A DNA stretch of 55,706 bases from Zygnema cylindricum (Eukaryota > Streptophyta > Zygnematophyceae > Zygnematales > Zygnemataceae): assembly GCA_037447655.1 (NCBI GenBank), contig JBBHKE010002167.1:20593-76298 (forward strand). Direction: 5' to 3'. How positions within the stretch are numbered: position 1 is the stretch's first letter; each line of letters opens with the position of its first letter. Under the pieces are notes generated by a model, which searched no databases, had not been told where the DNA came from, and worked only from the letters and a program-made list of their open reading frames with translations. Shown one piece after another: positions 33,844 through 45,563 of this stretch. A program made the translations under genes and the position numbers.

Positions 33844-34149
33844 CCTTTCACCTCCTTTTTCGGTTCCTCAATGATATTCGGTTCACTCGATTTAGAAGAC
33901 AAAGATTTTCGCGTGTTCGAAGACATTCAAGAGTTTTCGCTTGACATTCGAGAATTTTCGGTTTATGAATCCCCACCAATGTTATCAAAATTTACATTTT
34001 CCACAATTTTACCTGTCCCTTTCTTAAAATTGGAGGTGGATTTTGGCTCAATTTTTGAATCGGAATCCTCAATGTCGTTAAAATCCCGAATAGGAAATTC
34101 TTGGTGAATATCAAGATTAGAAGGTCATTTTGCCGATCGAGAAATCATG

Positions 34150-35095
34150 GATAATGAATCTTCGTGAAAATCCACATTCCTCGATTCCTCAATAACATTT
34201 CGAACCAGATCATACACTCGATAAAGACTCCCTTTAGAGTTATACCCTCCAAAACAACCATTCCAACATCCTGATGCAAATTTTCCCTTTTTTTTAGCGA
34301 TTGAATATAAACGAAAGCATGGCACCCCCAAATCCAAATGATGTGAAAAGTAGGTTTTCGGCAATACCACAATTCGTATGTAGTTTTGTCACTCGCAACC
34401 AATGTAATCCTCCGATTGCAAATATAATTTGCCGTCAAAATCGCATCGCCCTATAAATTAATGATTCTTTCAGATCCGTGTACCATGGATCGTACCATTT
34501 CTTGAAGAGTACGGTTCTTCCTATCGGCAACACCATTCGATTCCGATGACACCAATCGATTCCGGTGAGTAAGATATTCGATTCCGGTGACACCATTCGA
34601 TTGCGGTGAGTAAGATGCAGTATATTGGTGAGAATTTCCCCACTCTTCAAAATAAGGATCATAAGCAAGAAAGTACCCTCTATTATCCGATCTAATAGAT
34701 TTTTGTTTTCTCTCACATTGCCTTTCGGCCATCACATGCCACTCTTGAAATCATGAAAATGCTTCAGATTTGTGTATAAAATACCCATTTAAAGCGAGAG
34801 AAGTCGTCCACCACCACTAATATATATTTGTTTCCACCAATCGTCTCCGGTTTTACGTCCCCACATAAATCAATATGCACCAATTCAAGAGGATGCTTAG
34901 ATCGATGCATCGGATCCTTAGCCGAATGTTGTTTTCCGATTTGTCTCCCCTTACTACATCCCTCACATCCATTATTTTTTTCTCCCTACGCCAAATCTAG
35001 TCCCCTTACGCTCCCGTTTTAATCATCGGACATAAACTCCCCTCAGATGTGTGACACATCCGGTGATGCCACAAAGTTAGATCACATTTCAATTT
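34150..35095 (-). pseudogene. copia integrase
   Basis: LTLWHHRMCH then NNGCEGCSKGRQIGKQH give the HHCC zinc finger. HIDLCGDVKPETIGGNKYI and VVDDFSRF give the core. The final acidic residue region reads NGVADRKNRTL, with Asp for Glu, and is preceded by a tandem insertion of 19-22 bp units (34531-34609). Several stops occur downstream. Confidence 0.75.
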
Positions 35096-35199
35096 GGAGA
35101 TTTGCGAAATAATGCCGTCGGAAATTGGGGAGGATTTCGGCAGACGGCGTAGTAAGCGGCAATACATCGATTCCATTACCTCTTCTTTGCTGATTAGTA

Positions 35200-35570
35200 C
35201 GCCGTCAGATCGTACTATTTTTATGGTGGAGTCTTATACGCAAGTACGCTGCTGCCCACTCGTTGAATCTGTAGCACACTTAGAAGGTTCACTGACCCGT
35301 CAGGTATGTACAGAACATTTATTGGCTTCGTTTGTGTCTCTTTTTCCACTCCTCGTGCGTCCAAAATTAGAATATCCAAACATACAGTACTAGCTGTACC
35401 TATTGAAACCAGTTGTGTACCTATCAAAATCAGTTGGACACCTATCGAAATTAGTTGTCCACTTGCGATAGTGGTTTGTTTTGGGACCGTGAGTTTGCAC
35501 ATGTTGTCAAAAAATGGAGTGTCAGTACACACGTGATGTGACGCACCAGAATTAATAATCCACTCTTTTT
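35200..35570 (-). pseudogene. copia protease region with Asn in place of catalytic Asp
   Basis: WIINSGASHHVC at about 35530-35563, where family members have D-S-G, then FFDNMCKLTVP, a run of three near-identical 7-residue units (QLISIGV, QLILIGT, QLVSIGT) and VLYIPDGSVNLLSV. The D-to-N change would inactivate the enzyme. Confidence 0.75.
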
Positions 35571-35821
35571 ATCGTTGCGTAGCACCGGCCAAAAGATCAA
35601 GCAACAAGTTGCGACAAGTTAAGCACAAAAAAGATCTGCGTGCCTTCTCCTCCTTCAAAAGTATCGTCGCCTATAAAATATCCTCCTTCTCTACCATGGC
35701 GGCCTCCACCACCTTCGCGGCCGCCAAAAAGACCGCCGCCGCGTCCACCATTCCGGACGTCGCTGTCTCCTCTACCGTCGCCGCCTCCATTTTCGGCATT
35801 TGAAACATACTAGGGGCTTAT

Positions 35822-36745
35822 TTAGCCCCATTTTCCGTAAAAGAGACATTGGCACTCCTTATCCGGACAAAAAGACTTCATGTGACCAAGATTGCCACAT
35901 TCAAAGCAGGCAATATTGGATAGATCTGAATATCGCAACTGGGAACATCGCGGCTGGGAATGAGATCTCTCGGCCCTTTTTTGTCCTCTTCTCCCTCTTC
36001 CCCATGGATTTCCCTTTCTTCTTCTTACTCTTCCTAGAATATAATCTAGATTGGGCGTTTTTGGTGACGTGGCATTGAAAGAACCGATGGGTTGGGTTCC
36101 CCTCAATGAGCTCGAACGATTCGCCTCGGTCGATTTAAGGAATGTGATAACCGAGTCCAAAGTATCCGAATCCCTTGATAAGAGAAAATACTTTAAGTGT
36201 ATCATTTTCTCTGATAAAGCATGGGTGAAGAACGATGCCTTATTATTTTTTTCGATAAATTTTCCCATATTTGCGAGTTGCTCAAGAATAATAATAAATC
36301 TCTTTGCGGCCTCATCGATAGATTCATTTGGTTTCACTTTGAAAGATGTATAATCGATGTAAATGTGTTGTCCCTTATTTTGAAGACTTTTTTCAAAGTG
36401 ATTTTCAAGAGCCACCCAACAATCATGGGCGAATCCTTGGGTATGAAATAGATCATGTATTGAATTGCTAGATGATTGGAATAAACCGCCGACGACGGAA
36501 AGATTTTTCTTCGTCCACACGTGATAAGCCCTCCGATCCGAAGTAGGCATTTTCTCAACATCTTTTACCACCTTCCAAAGTCGTTTTATTTTATATTGAC
36601 CTTTGATGTACTTTTTCCACGATTGATTATTCGTTCCCTTGAAGATGACGAGCTTTCTAGACATAGATTCAACTTGTTCGTCCCCTTCACTCCTATCATC
36701 AAGATCAGAATCATCATCTATGTAAAACTTTCCCCTTCGAATCAA
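35822..36745 (-). CDS. copia gag, 307 codons, intact frame
   Basis: Open frame with a capsid domain (family-like pattern around ALENHFEKSLQNKG and YIDYTSFKVKPNESIDEAA) and an intact CCHC zinc knuckle (CFECGNLGHMKSFC, near the C-terminus), ending with a stop after FYGKWG. Basic stretch GNPWGRGRRGQKRAERSHSQ precedes the knuckle. Gag of Ty1/copia elements packages RNA in particles. The real start may be upstream, where the element is cut. Confidence 0.8.
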   Translation of the reverse strand: MIRRGKFYIDDDSDLDDRSEGDEQVESMSRKLVIFKGTNNQSWKKYIKGQYKIKRLWKVVKDVEKMPTSDRRAYHVWTKKNLSVVGGLFQSSSNSIHDLFHTQGFAHDCWVALENHFEKSLQNKGQHIYIDYTSFKVKPNESIDEAAKRFIIILEQLANMGKFIEKNNKASFFTHALSEKMIHLKYFLLSRDSDTLDSVITFLKSTEANRSSSLRGTQPIGSFNATSPKTPNLDYILGRVRRRKGNPWGRGRRGQKRAERSHSQPRCSQLRYSDLSNIACFECGNLGHMKSFCPDKECQCLFYGKWG

Positions 36746-36828
36746 TTCCCTCCTCTCCTCCTCATCTACTTCCAGATATCCAATGCTTTGATCAGGATTC
36801 GGATCTCCAAAGAACAGAGGTCCTCCAA

Positions 36829-37615
36829 ATATTTGGCTGGGCTGAAGCTAAAGGTTGTGCAACTCCTATGGTGTATAAGAAAAAACTTGTAGGAATGGAG
36901 CATGATTTGGAGTCATAATAGATGAGGAAATCAGTGCAGAAGAGCAAAAACTTATGTCCGAAGTACCCTATAGACAAGCAGTAGGAAGTCTGATTGCACT
37001 ATTCACGATATAGCTGCAGCTGTTGGTGTGTTGAGCAAAAGTCTTCAAAATCCACGAAGAAGAGACTGGGAGGAAGCAAAAAGGGTCTTAAGATATCTTG
37101 TTGGGACCAAAAATCTTTGGCTTACTTTGGGAGGGGACAAGGTTAGCATAAATACTTGGAGTAATGCAAGCTATGGTGATGTGCCTAGTAGGAAGTCTAC
37201 AACTGGGTTTGTTATTCAGATTGGAAGTGGAACATGAAGTTGGAGAAGTAAACTTCAAAAAGTCACGAAACAATTGACTATTGAAGCCGAATACATGGCT
37301 GCGAGCGCCGCCTTGAAATGCCTGCTTTGGATTAAGGCATTTCTTCAAAAATTCGGTTTTACACAACACAGAACACAAATAATGTGGTGCGACAATGAGG
37401 TAGCCATTTCTGTGGCTACAAACCCAAGTCACCATTTTAAGTGTAAGCATATGGACATTCGGCTAGATTTGGAACGAGAAAAAGTATTTGCAAGAGTGGT
37501 CAAACTTTGCTATTTGCCATATGAGAAAATGGTTGCTGACATGTTGACAAAAGTCCTTCCAGCTCCTAAGTTGGAGTACTGCAGAAAAGCATGTGGTTTA
37601 CGTGAGTAGGTCTTC
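36829..37615 (+). pseudogene. copia RT/RNase H tail, partial
   Basis: Contains SLQNPRRRDWEEAKRVLRYL, then RKSTTGFVIQIGSGT, then TIEAEYMAASAALKCLLWIK and HFKCKHMDIRLDLEREKV and MLTKVLPAPKLEYC. It is the RNase H domain of copia pol, 5' truncated with early frameshifts, about one-tenth different from the second copy upstream of the identical tract. Confidence 0.82.
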
Positions 37616-37631
37616 TAAAGCTTAAGGGGAG

Positions 37632-38160
37632 TATTGAAAAGTAAGCTTTAGTAAGCCTTAGAAATTAGAGTCTAGGACTTAGAATATTTTTGGACAACCA
37701 ACTATTCAATATTAGGTAGATTTAGTGTGGATTTTTTAGTATCTACTGGAATAGTTATCTTTGAGTAAATTAGTGTGTACGGCCGCCTATGAATGTAGAC
37801 GTGAAACATATCTACCGGATTTTTAGGGTCTAGATATTATTTCTAGGCAATATTGGTCCAAGTACTGAGAATTTTGTCTGTAGATATTCATGTGAACCCT
37901 GTACATAAGTTTTAGATGTTTTCTAGATCTTTTGAGTATTTAGATCAATTAGGATTGATCAATTTGATATAGAATGTACATTCAACACATAGTTAAGGAA
38001 ATGAGAGCACTAAGTGCAGTTTAAGGTGTTTTGTGCTCTATTGTCTTTGATTTGCTTGAAGTACATGTTTGTTTGGTTGAAAGACCTCTTTCATTTGTTG
38101 TTACATATCTTGCAGTATTGATCTAGTTCGATAGGTATTCCTCTTTGGGTTTGTTTCTGC
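37632..38160 (+). repeat. copia LTR plus 5' leader, copy 1
   Basis: Starts after AAGCTTAAGGGGAG; the exact LTR end cannot be fixed because both flanks are also repeated. No tRNA-Met type PBS (TGGTATC or GGTTATGGG) was found between it and the gag ATG at 38165. Confidence 0.6.
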
Positions 38161-38164
38161 TAAC

Positions 38165-39020
38165 ATGTCTGATAATGGCTCACCTCCTGCAGCAAGTGCT
38201 CCTATTAGCCCTAGTGCTCTACCTGCTCCTCTAGGGACGAATATCCCAGCTGGTGCAAGTGTGACTCCTAGTGGGAGTGGATCACAGCCGAGTCTAAATG
38301 CCCATGACAATTGCATATCTTCGATGGATCGGACTACTTGTACTGGGAAGATATCCTGAGCTCCTATTTTGAAGAGAGAGACTTGTCAACCATTGTGGAT
38401 GGGACTGTTGATGAGACTGCACCGGATTGGAGAAAGAAGAATCTCCGTTGCCTCAATGTCATGAAGTAGTCTATGACAAAGGAATTGGTAATGTCTTACC
38501 TTGAGATGAAAAATGCTTCTCAAATCTGGTTTAGTGTACATGTTATGTATGTTCAGCTTGATGTTACTGTTCAGACTAATTTAGCAACAGAAATCTTTGA
38601 ATTTAGATATTCTGGAGGTAGTATGTCAAATCATTGCCAAGCTATAAAAAGGTTGTTCGTTCAGAGTACATAGTGCAGGTGGTGACTTTTCACCACCTCA
38701 ACGGGCTTTGTTATTGATGAGAACTTTACCAGATGAATATAAGGGAGCCATGGATATGCTTAGAACTCTTCCACAACGTCAGTGGAACATAGCATTAGCA
38801 ATGCATTTTATTTTGAGTGAAGAAGCTTACCAGATTTCACAAAGAGGTAATACTAAGTCTCTTCAAGCACTAGCAAATCAATTTTCTGATTCTAAGACTG
38901 GCAGTGGCAGTGGTAGAGGTAGTGGTCCTACAAGGCCACCTTTAACATGCTATTATTGTGATGAGAAAGGCTATGTTTTCAGGCTTTGAAATGCATATAA
39001 GAGAGCGAAATCTACAAGAA
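38165..39020 (+). pseudogene. copia gag, broken
   Basis: Starts MSDNGSPPAASAPISPSALP, a Ser/Pro-rich tail, then frameshifts. A capsid-like piece (SMTKELVMSYLEMKNASQIW ... ALLLMRTLPDEYKGAMDML) and a damaged zinc knuckle (LTCYYCDEKGYVFRL, His lost) follow. Confidence 0.7.
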
Positions 39021-39093
39021 ATTTTCGCTCTGGTTGGGATGAAAGTCAAGTGGATGTCCAACAGCATTTTCCAACGCACTTCAGGAGGAGGAC

Positions 39094-40320
39094 GTGAGCA
39101 GCTTTCCCGACAACAGCGAAAAGAAATACTTTGCGATTGCACAAGCAACGGAAGGCGTGGAGGAAGACGAATGGATAATGGACTCCGGTGCATCTACCCA
39201 CATGTGCCGCAATCGCCATCGGTTTGAGAGTATTCAATCTATTTCACCCATCAAAATTTACTTTAGTGATGATACGTTTGTTGAGTCGAAAGCAAAAGGG
39301 AGGGTGTCACTTATGTTGAATGTACATGGAAAACCTGTGAAAATGGTCTTGGAAGATGTGTTGCACGTCCCAGCTTTTAAAATAAACTTTTTCTCTACGT
39401 CAATGGTAGAAAAGAAAGGTTTTAAAACTATATCAGAGAATGGAAAGAAAACAGTGAGTAAGAATGGGAAAATAGTTGTTGAGGGATTTGTTGGAGGAAA
39501 CAATTTGTATCGGTTGAGTCTTGCAAATGATAATGACAATGTTGTTATGTACTCAAGTGTAATCAGTGATTGTGAATTATGGCATAAATGTTTAGGACAA
39601 GTGAATTATGATAGATTAAAAAAGATGGTAAATCAAAAAATGGTGGAAGGTGTAAAAATTAGTCAAAAACCAACATCAAATGTATGTGATGGTTGTGCAA
39701 TGGGAAAAATTATTAAGTTGCCTTTCCCTTCGCAAACTGATCATAGAAGTAGCAGGGTCCTAGAACTAATTTATTCAGATGTATGGGGGACATCTAGGTA
39801 TCCATCTCTGGGAGGTGCTAAGTTTATGCTTACCTTTACTGATAACTATAGTAGATTTACTACAGTTTACTTTTTGAAAAGTTGGGATGAAGTCTTTGCA
39901 AACTTTAAAGAGTATAAGGCTTAGGTTGAAAACCTGCATGAGAGAAAGATAGCAGGATTCAAATATGATAAAGGAGGGGAGCACATTTCTAATGAGTTTG
40001 CAGAATTCCTAAAATTGCATGGATTCTCACGTCAACTAACTGTTCCTTATTCTCCGGAACAAAACGGTGTTTCACAGAGGATGAATAGGACCATATTAGA
40101 GTGTGCTAGGCCAATGATGGTTGATATGGACATAGATTTCAAATTTTGGGCAAAGGCTATGAATTGTGCAGCGTATGTGAGAAACATGCTAGAAACAAGA
40201 GCACTAAAAGATAAAACTCCCTACGAAATGTGGACTGGACACAAACCAGATGTAAGTCACTTCAAAGTTTTTGGAAGTAAGATATTCTTGCTAGATAATG
40301 ATCCACAAAAATAGAAATTA
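39094..40320 (+). pseudogene. copia protease and integrase, nearly open
   Basis: One frame 39094-39924, then another after a stop. Protease site is DEWIMDSGASTHMC with the Asp kept. Integrase zinc finger is ELWHKCLGQVNYDRL ... CDGCAMGK, core Asp regions are LIYSDVWG and FTDNYSRF, and the third is EQNGVSQRMNRTI with Gln for Glu. SHFKVFGSKIFLLD is at the C-terminus. It is the best preserved copia pol in the window, but a stop at 39922 and the E-to-Q change argue against activity. Confidence 0.8.
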
Positions 40321-40499
40321 AATCCAAAAGGCATACCAAGGATATTTCTAGGGTAAGATGATCATGCCAAGGGTTATAAAGTATATGACATTAAGAGAAA
40401 TAGAGTCGTGGTAGCCAGAAACATCATAGTGAAGGATGAGGGAAAAGGAGTAGATGTATTTAGTAGACGTACAGATGAAAAGAAAGATTGAAGTGTTGA

Positions 40500-42375
40500 T
40501 TATGTCTTTTTAGAGGAAAATCCTATGTTTTTCAAGAAAAATATAGAAAATGCATCTACATCAACTCAAAGTGACTTGCAAGCATCTTATTCACCAGAAA
40601 CAAGAAGTGTTATGCCTGAAAGAGTTGCAGACTCTCCTCTACCTCATGCTGAACTGAATCACAATAAGAATCACATGAATCGAGGAGGAGGACCCACCCA
40701 TTTATACCAGCGACAGAATTTCTAGGTGGAGTTAAGCGAAGTGCGCGACTCAAGGGAGAAAATGCAACCATTGCTCACTCAGCACACACAGAAGAGCCTC
40801 TAACATTGACGGAAGTTTTTTCGAGTAATGAAAAGGAACACAGGGTGGAAGCGATCAATGAAGAAATGAAGTCCATCATGGAGGCCCAAACATGGAATCT
40901 GGTGGAACTTCCTCCAAGAAGAAAAGCAATTGGAACTAAATGGGTGTTTAAATTAAAATTGAACCTAGAAAATACCATAGACAGGTATAAGACTGGCTTG
41001 GTTGCTAAAGGATATAATCAAAAGGAGGGGATTGATTATAAATAAACCTTTTCACCGGTTGTAAGGTTTCCATCTGTGCGCATCTTTTTTACAATAGCTC
41101 CCATAGAGGATTTCGACATCCACCAAATGGATGTCAAAACTGTCTTTTTGCGTGGTGATTTAGATGAGGTCATTTAAATGAAGCAGCCAGAGGGTTACGA
41201 AGAAGCAGAAAAAAAAATCTTGTGTGCAGACTTTTAAAATCTTTGTATGGCCTAAAACAGGCCCTTAGGCAATGGAACCGAAAGTTAGATGAGTTCTTGA
41301 CAGATTAAGATTTAATAAAATTAGCTCACATAATTCGGTATATGTGATGTGTGGTGATAATCCTGATGAGGTGATATTTATTGTTGTGTATGTTGATGAT
41401 TTGCTGCTAATTAGTAGGAACAACGAAGGAATTGCTAGAGTAAAACACGCTTTTAATTCACAATTTGAAACGAAGGATTTGGGTGAGGCAAAATATATCC
41501 TTGGAAAACAAGTTGAAAAAGATAGAGAAAAGAAAATCATTAGGCTAACTCAAAAAGAAGTAATAGGAAACATGTCGGAAAAATTTGGCTTGGCTGATGT
41601 TAAAGGTTGTGCAACTTCTATGGAGTATAAGCAAAAACTTGTAGGATTGCAGCATGAGTTTCGAGTCATAGCAGATGAGGAAATCAATGCAGAAGAGCAA
41701 AAATTTATGTCCCAAGTACCCTATAGACAAGGAGTAGGAAGTCGATTTACTTCATGAATTGCACTAGGCCCGATATAGCTGCAGCTGTTGGTGTGTTGAG
41801 CAGAAGTCTTCAAAATCCACAAAGAAGAGACTGGGAGGCAGCAAAAAGGGTCTTAAGGTATCTTGTTGGGACCAGAAATCTTTAGCTTAATTTGGGAGGG
41901 GACAAGGTTAGCATTAATTCTTGGAGTGATGCAAGCTTTGGTGATGTGTCTAAGTAGGAAGTCTACAATTGGGCATGTTATTCAGATTAGAAGTGGAACG
42001 TATAGTTGGAGTAGAAAACTTCAAAAATTCACGGCACAATCGAATATTGAAGCCGAATACATGGCTGCGAGCGCCGCCTTGAAATAACTGCTTTGGATTA
42101 AGGCATTTCTTCAAAAATTCGGTTTTACACAACACGGAACATAAATAATGTGGTGCGACAATCAGGTAGCCATTTTTGTGGCTACAAACCTAAGTCACCA
42201 TTTTAAGTGTAAGCATATGGACATTCGGCTAGATTTGGAACGAGAAAAAGTATTTGCAAGAGTGGTCAAACTTTGCTATTTGCCATATGAGAAAATGGTT
42301 GCTGACATGTTGACAAAAGTCCTTCCAGCTCCTAAGTTGGAGTACTGCAGAAAAGCATGTGGTTTACGTGAGTAG
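40500..42375 (+). pseudogene. copia reverse transcriptase and RNase H, broken
   Basis: Pieces in order: VKRSARLKGENATIAHSAH, EAQTWNLVELPPRRKAIGTK, GLVAKGYNQKEGIDY, DIHQMDVKTVFLRGDLDEV, VYVDDLLLISRNN (catalytic YVDD kept), then RNase H pieces to MLTKVLPAPKLEYC. Many stops occur. The order is standard for copia. Confidence 0.8.
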
Positions 42376-42397
42376 GTCTTCTAAAGCTTAAGGGGAG

Positions 42398-42926
42398 TAT
42401 TGAAAAGTAAGCTTTAGTAAGCCTTAGAAATTAGAGTCTAGGACTTAGAATATTTTTGGACAACCAACTATTCAATATTAGGTAGATTTAGTGTGGATTT
42501 TTTAGTATCTACTGGAATAGTTATCTTTGAGTAAATTAGTGTGTACGGCCGCCTATGAATGTAGACGTGAAACATATCTACCGGATTTTTAGGGTCTAGA
42601 TATTATTTCTAGGCAATATTGGTCCAAGTACTGAGAATTTTGTCTGTAGATATTCATGTGAACCCTGTACATAAGTTTTAGATGTTTTCTAGATCTTTTG
42701 AGTATTTAGATCAATTAGGATTGATCAATTTGATATAGAATGTACATTCAACACATAGTTAAGGAAATGAGAGCACTAAGTGCAGTTTAAGGTGTTTTGT
42801 GCTCTATTGTCTTTGATTTGCTTGAAGTACATGTTTGTTTGGTTGAAAGACCTCTTTCATTTGTTGTTACATATCTTGCAGTATTGATCTAGTTCGATAG
42901 GTATTCCTCTTTGGGTTTGTTTCTGC
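42398..42926 (+). repeat. copia LTR plus 5' leader, copy 2
   Basis: Same sequence as 37632-38160, shifted by 4,766 bp. Confidence 0.6.
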
Positions 42927-43159
42927 TAACATGTCTGATAATGGCTCACCTCCTGCAGCAAGTGCTCCTATTAGCCCTAGTGTTCTACCTGCTTCTCCAT
43001 GGACGAATATCCCAGCTGGTGTAAGTGTGACTCCTAGTGGGAGTGGATCATGGCCGAGTCTAAAGCACGACCTTCAACAAAAGCTTAAAATAGAATGGAA
43101 GTCAAAGTTCTAAGTCTAATGAGAGATCCCTTAGAAGAGAAAGAAGTGAATCTAGTTTG

Positions 43160-44831
43160 TCATGTGTAAGTGAGAAGAGTGAGAGAGATGATGTTGTTGA
43201 AGAAGAAGTTGTTGTTAGGAGAAGTAATCGAGCGAATATAGGAAAGGCTCCTAAGAGATTAACTCTTCATATGAATGCTGAGGATAAATCGGTTAATTTT
43301 ATTTCAGATGCTAGGTTAAATGAGTTTTTTTATAGCAATTACTAAGCGAGCCTCTGAATGGGGATCCTAAGTCCTATTCAGAAGTTGTAGCATCAAGTGA
43401 TTGGAATGAAAAGTGGAAACCAGCTTTTGAGGAAGAACCTTAGTCTATTATTGATAATGGAACATTTGAAGAAATAGTTTTACCAGAGGGAAAAAAAACC
43501 ATTGATTGTAAATGGGTATTTAAGACGAAGATGGGTGCATCGGGTGAAATTAGTAAACATAAAGCAAGATTAGTTGGTAAAGGCTTTCAACCGAAAGAAG
43601 GTATAGATTATACAGAAACATATGCACCCGTGGTTAAGTTTGATAGTTTAAGTATGATTATTGCGATTGCTTCCCTAAGAGAAAGCATATCTACCAAATA
43701 GATGTGGAAACTGCTTTTCTAATGGAGAATTGGAAGGAGTTTCAGGCAAACTAGGACATGTGTGGAAGTTGAAGAAGTCTCTCTACAGACTTAAGCAAGC
43801 ACCAAGGATTTGGTATACTCGTCTTCACAAGGTACTTTTGGATTTTGGTTTTGTTTGTACATTTTTGGATTTAGGTGTTTATGTGAAAGGAGAAGGAGGT
43901 GATCATATTATTTTTAATGTGTATGTTGATGATTTTATTATGATTTCAGATAATCTTGAAAGGATTAATGTTTTCTTAGTAAATTCTTCAAAGTTACAGA
44001 CTTAGGAGAAGCTAGATGCGTTCTTGGTATTGAGGTGATAAGAGATGAGTTTGGTTCCTTTAAACTTAGTCAGGAACAATATTGTAAGGAAGTCTTAGCT
44101 AGTTTCTCTAAGTTTAAAGCTAAACCTTTAACTACACCTTTGGATCCTAGAGTTCAGTTGAGTAAAGCACAAAGTGAGCCAACAATTGATGTAACTTATA
44201 AAGAAGTTGTTGGTTGTTTGATGTATCTGAGTGTTGGAACTAGACCAGATATTTCAGCTGTTGTTAGTATTCTAAGTAAGTATTTTCAAGCACCTAAAAA
44301 ATGTCATTGGGAGAGTGTTAAAAGAAATTATAATTATTTGGTTGGAACCTTAAGTTATGGTTTAGTATAATATGCGGATTCAGAGTTAGATTGTTTTGGA
44401 TATTGCGATACCGATTGGGGTGGAGACTTTGACACGGGAAAGTCAACATTCGGTTACGCTTTTATATTATGTGGAGCTGCAATTTCATGGAGTTCGAGAC
44501 TTCAACCTACGGTGGCATTGAGTTCGACGGAGGCCGAATATATGGCGGCTCGCCATGTTGCTAAAGCTTCAATTTGGTTAAGAGAAATGTTAAGTGAGTT
44601 GGGAATTTTTATTAAGTGTATGAAGTTGTTTTCAGAAGTATTGCATTGGCTAAGAATCCAGTGTTTCATAAGAGGACTGAGCACATTAGGATTCAGTGGC
44701 ATTTTGTGAGGGACTTAATAAATGCTGGTGAGATTGAGTTCATTTTTGTACCAACGATTGAAAAAGCAGCTAACATGTTAACTAAAGCTGCTATATATGA
44801 TATCTTTGTAAGAGGAAGGCCTAAGTTATGA
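43160..44831 (+). pseudogene. copia reverse transcriptase and RNase H
   Basis: EVVVRRSNRANIGKAPKRLT, FEEIVLPEGKKTIDCKWVFK, HKARLVGKGFQPKEGIDYTE, SLYRLKQAPRIWYTRLHKVL, VYVDDFIMISDN (YVDD kept), then RNase H GYCDTDWGGDFDTGKSTFGY and ALSSTEAEYMAARHVAKASI. It ends FVPTIEKAANMLTKA and a stop near 44829. At least five frame breaks. Confidence 0.82.
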
Positions 44832-44883
44832 TCATTTTGAGTTTGGTTAAGTTTTAGTATAGATTCAACATTGAGAGGGGGAT

Positions 44884-45562
44884 TGATAGGATTTACAATG
44901 GTTGAATTTTTTGATTACGCAATTTTGGTCCGTAGTTAGTGTGGATATAGATTTGGTCGTGCGTCGGTTCGCTTATTTTGGTTTTGTTTCGTTTAGTTTG
45001 ATTTGGTATTTTGTGCGTATACGTTTCGCTTGTACGAAATTTGATTTGATTTGTTTTATTTTGTTTTGTTCAAGTTCTAGTACCGTACGTCGAAAAGTTT
45101 CATTTCGCGCGATGTACATCTAGTTATTTCGTTTCGTATAAGTTAAGTTTGTCGTACAGGAGTTTGTCAGTTTTGTTTCTAGTAGTTTCATTTTGCGTTG
45201 TACCGTATTTGCGTCTAAGTACATTGTGACGCTTCTAGAAATAGTGTTCTAAATTATTTCCGTGGCTAAGTTAAAAAGCCATCGTGTGAGTGTGGTAGAA
45301 TCAATTAGAAAATGAAGTAAGAGATATGTAAGAGTCAAATTATGAATCAATCAAGAGTCAATTAAGGAAGAATGAATTAAGAGAAGTGTAATGTTTAAGG
45401 ATTGAGTAAATATGAGTTTATTTTATTGAGTGTTCAATTTGCCTCTATCTTGGATTATAAGCTTTCACTGTGTTATCATGTTTGATTTAATTTCAATTTC
45501 GCTTCCGCATTGAGACATTTATGTAATTGTGAGCGCATTCCGATTGACTCTTATTCCTATCA
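44884..45562 (+). repeat. 3' LTR of truncated copia
   Basis: Begins TGATAGGA and ends TCCTATCA, a perfect 8-bp terminal inverted repeat. AT-rich with repeated TTTCGTTT-like words. Confidence 0.8.
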
Positions 45563-45563
45563 T

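Larger units (their letters stand above)
33844..36828 (-). mobile_element. copia gag-protease-integrase part of split minus-strand element
   Basis: On the minus strand: gag (36745-35822), protease region (about 35.56-35.2 kb), integrase zinc finger and core (35.1-34.2 kb) with HIDLCG and VVVDDFSRF for the two Asp regions, then linker to 33844 where the nested element cuts it. Stops are scattered but gag is a long open frame. The left continuation is at 28564-29514. The right end is cut by the plus-strand copia. Confidence 0.85.
36829..43064 (+). mobile_element. Tandem copia array (partial RT/RH, LTR, internal, LTR, gag start)
   Basis: Everything from about 37.44 to 38.22 kb recurs 4,766 bp downstream (42.20-42.98 kb) with no difference that I could find. 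Order: RT/RNase H tail (36829-37615), purine tract AAGCTTAAGGGGAG and LTR, gag to RNase H (38165-42375), second LTR, gag start (42931-43064). Both ends are cut by other copia elements. Open frames are broken by many stops. Confidence 0.85.
43065..45562 (+). mobile_element. 5'-truncated copia element with 3' LTR
   Basis: A different copia family starts abruptly at 43065, joined to the gag of the previous element. It holds RT and RNase H, then a purine tract AGAGGGGGAT and a 679-bp LTR (44884-45562). No gag, protease or integrase. No 5' LTR in the window, so no target duplication can be tested. Confidence 0.82.

Noticed and set aside
37632-38160. Initiator tRNA-Met PBS in the tandem copia family
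   Set aside because: Neither TGGTATC nor GGTTATGGG is present between LTR and gag; its primer is unknown.
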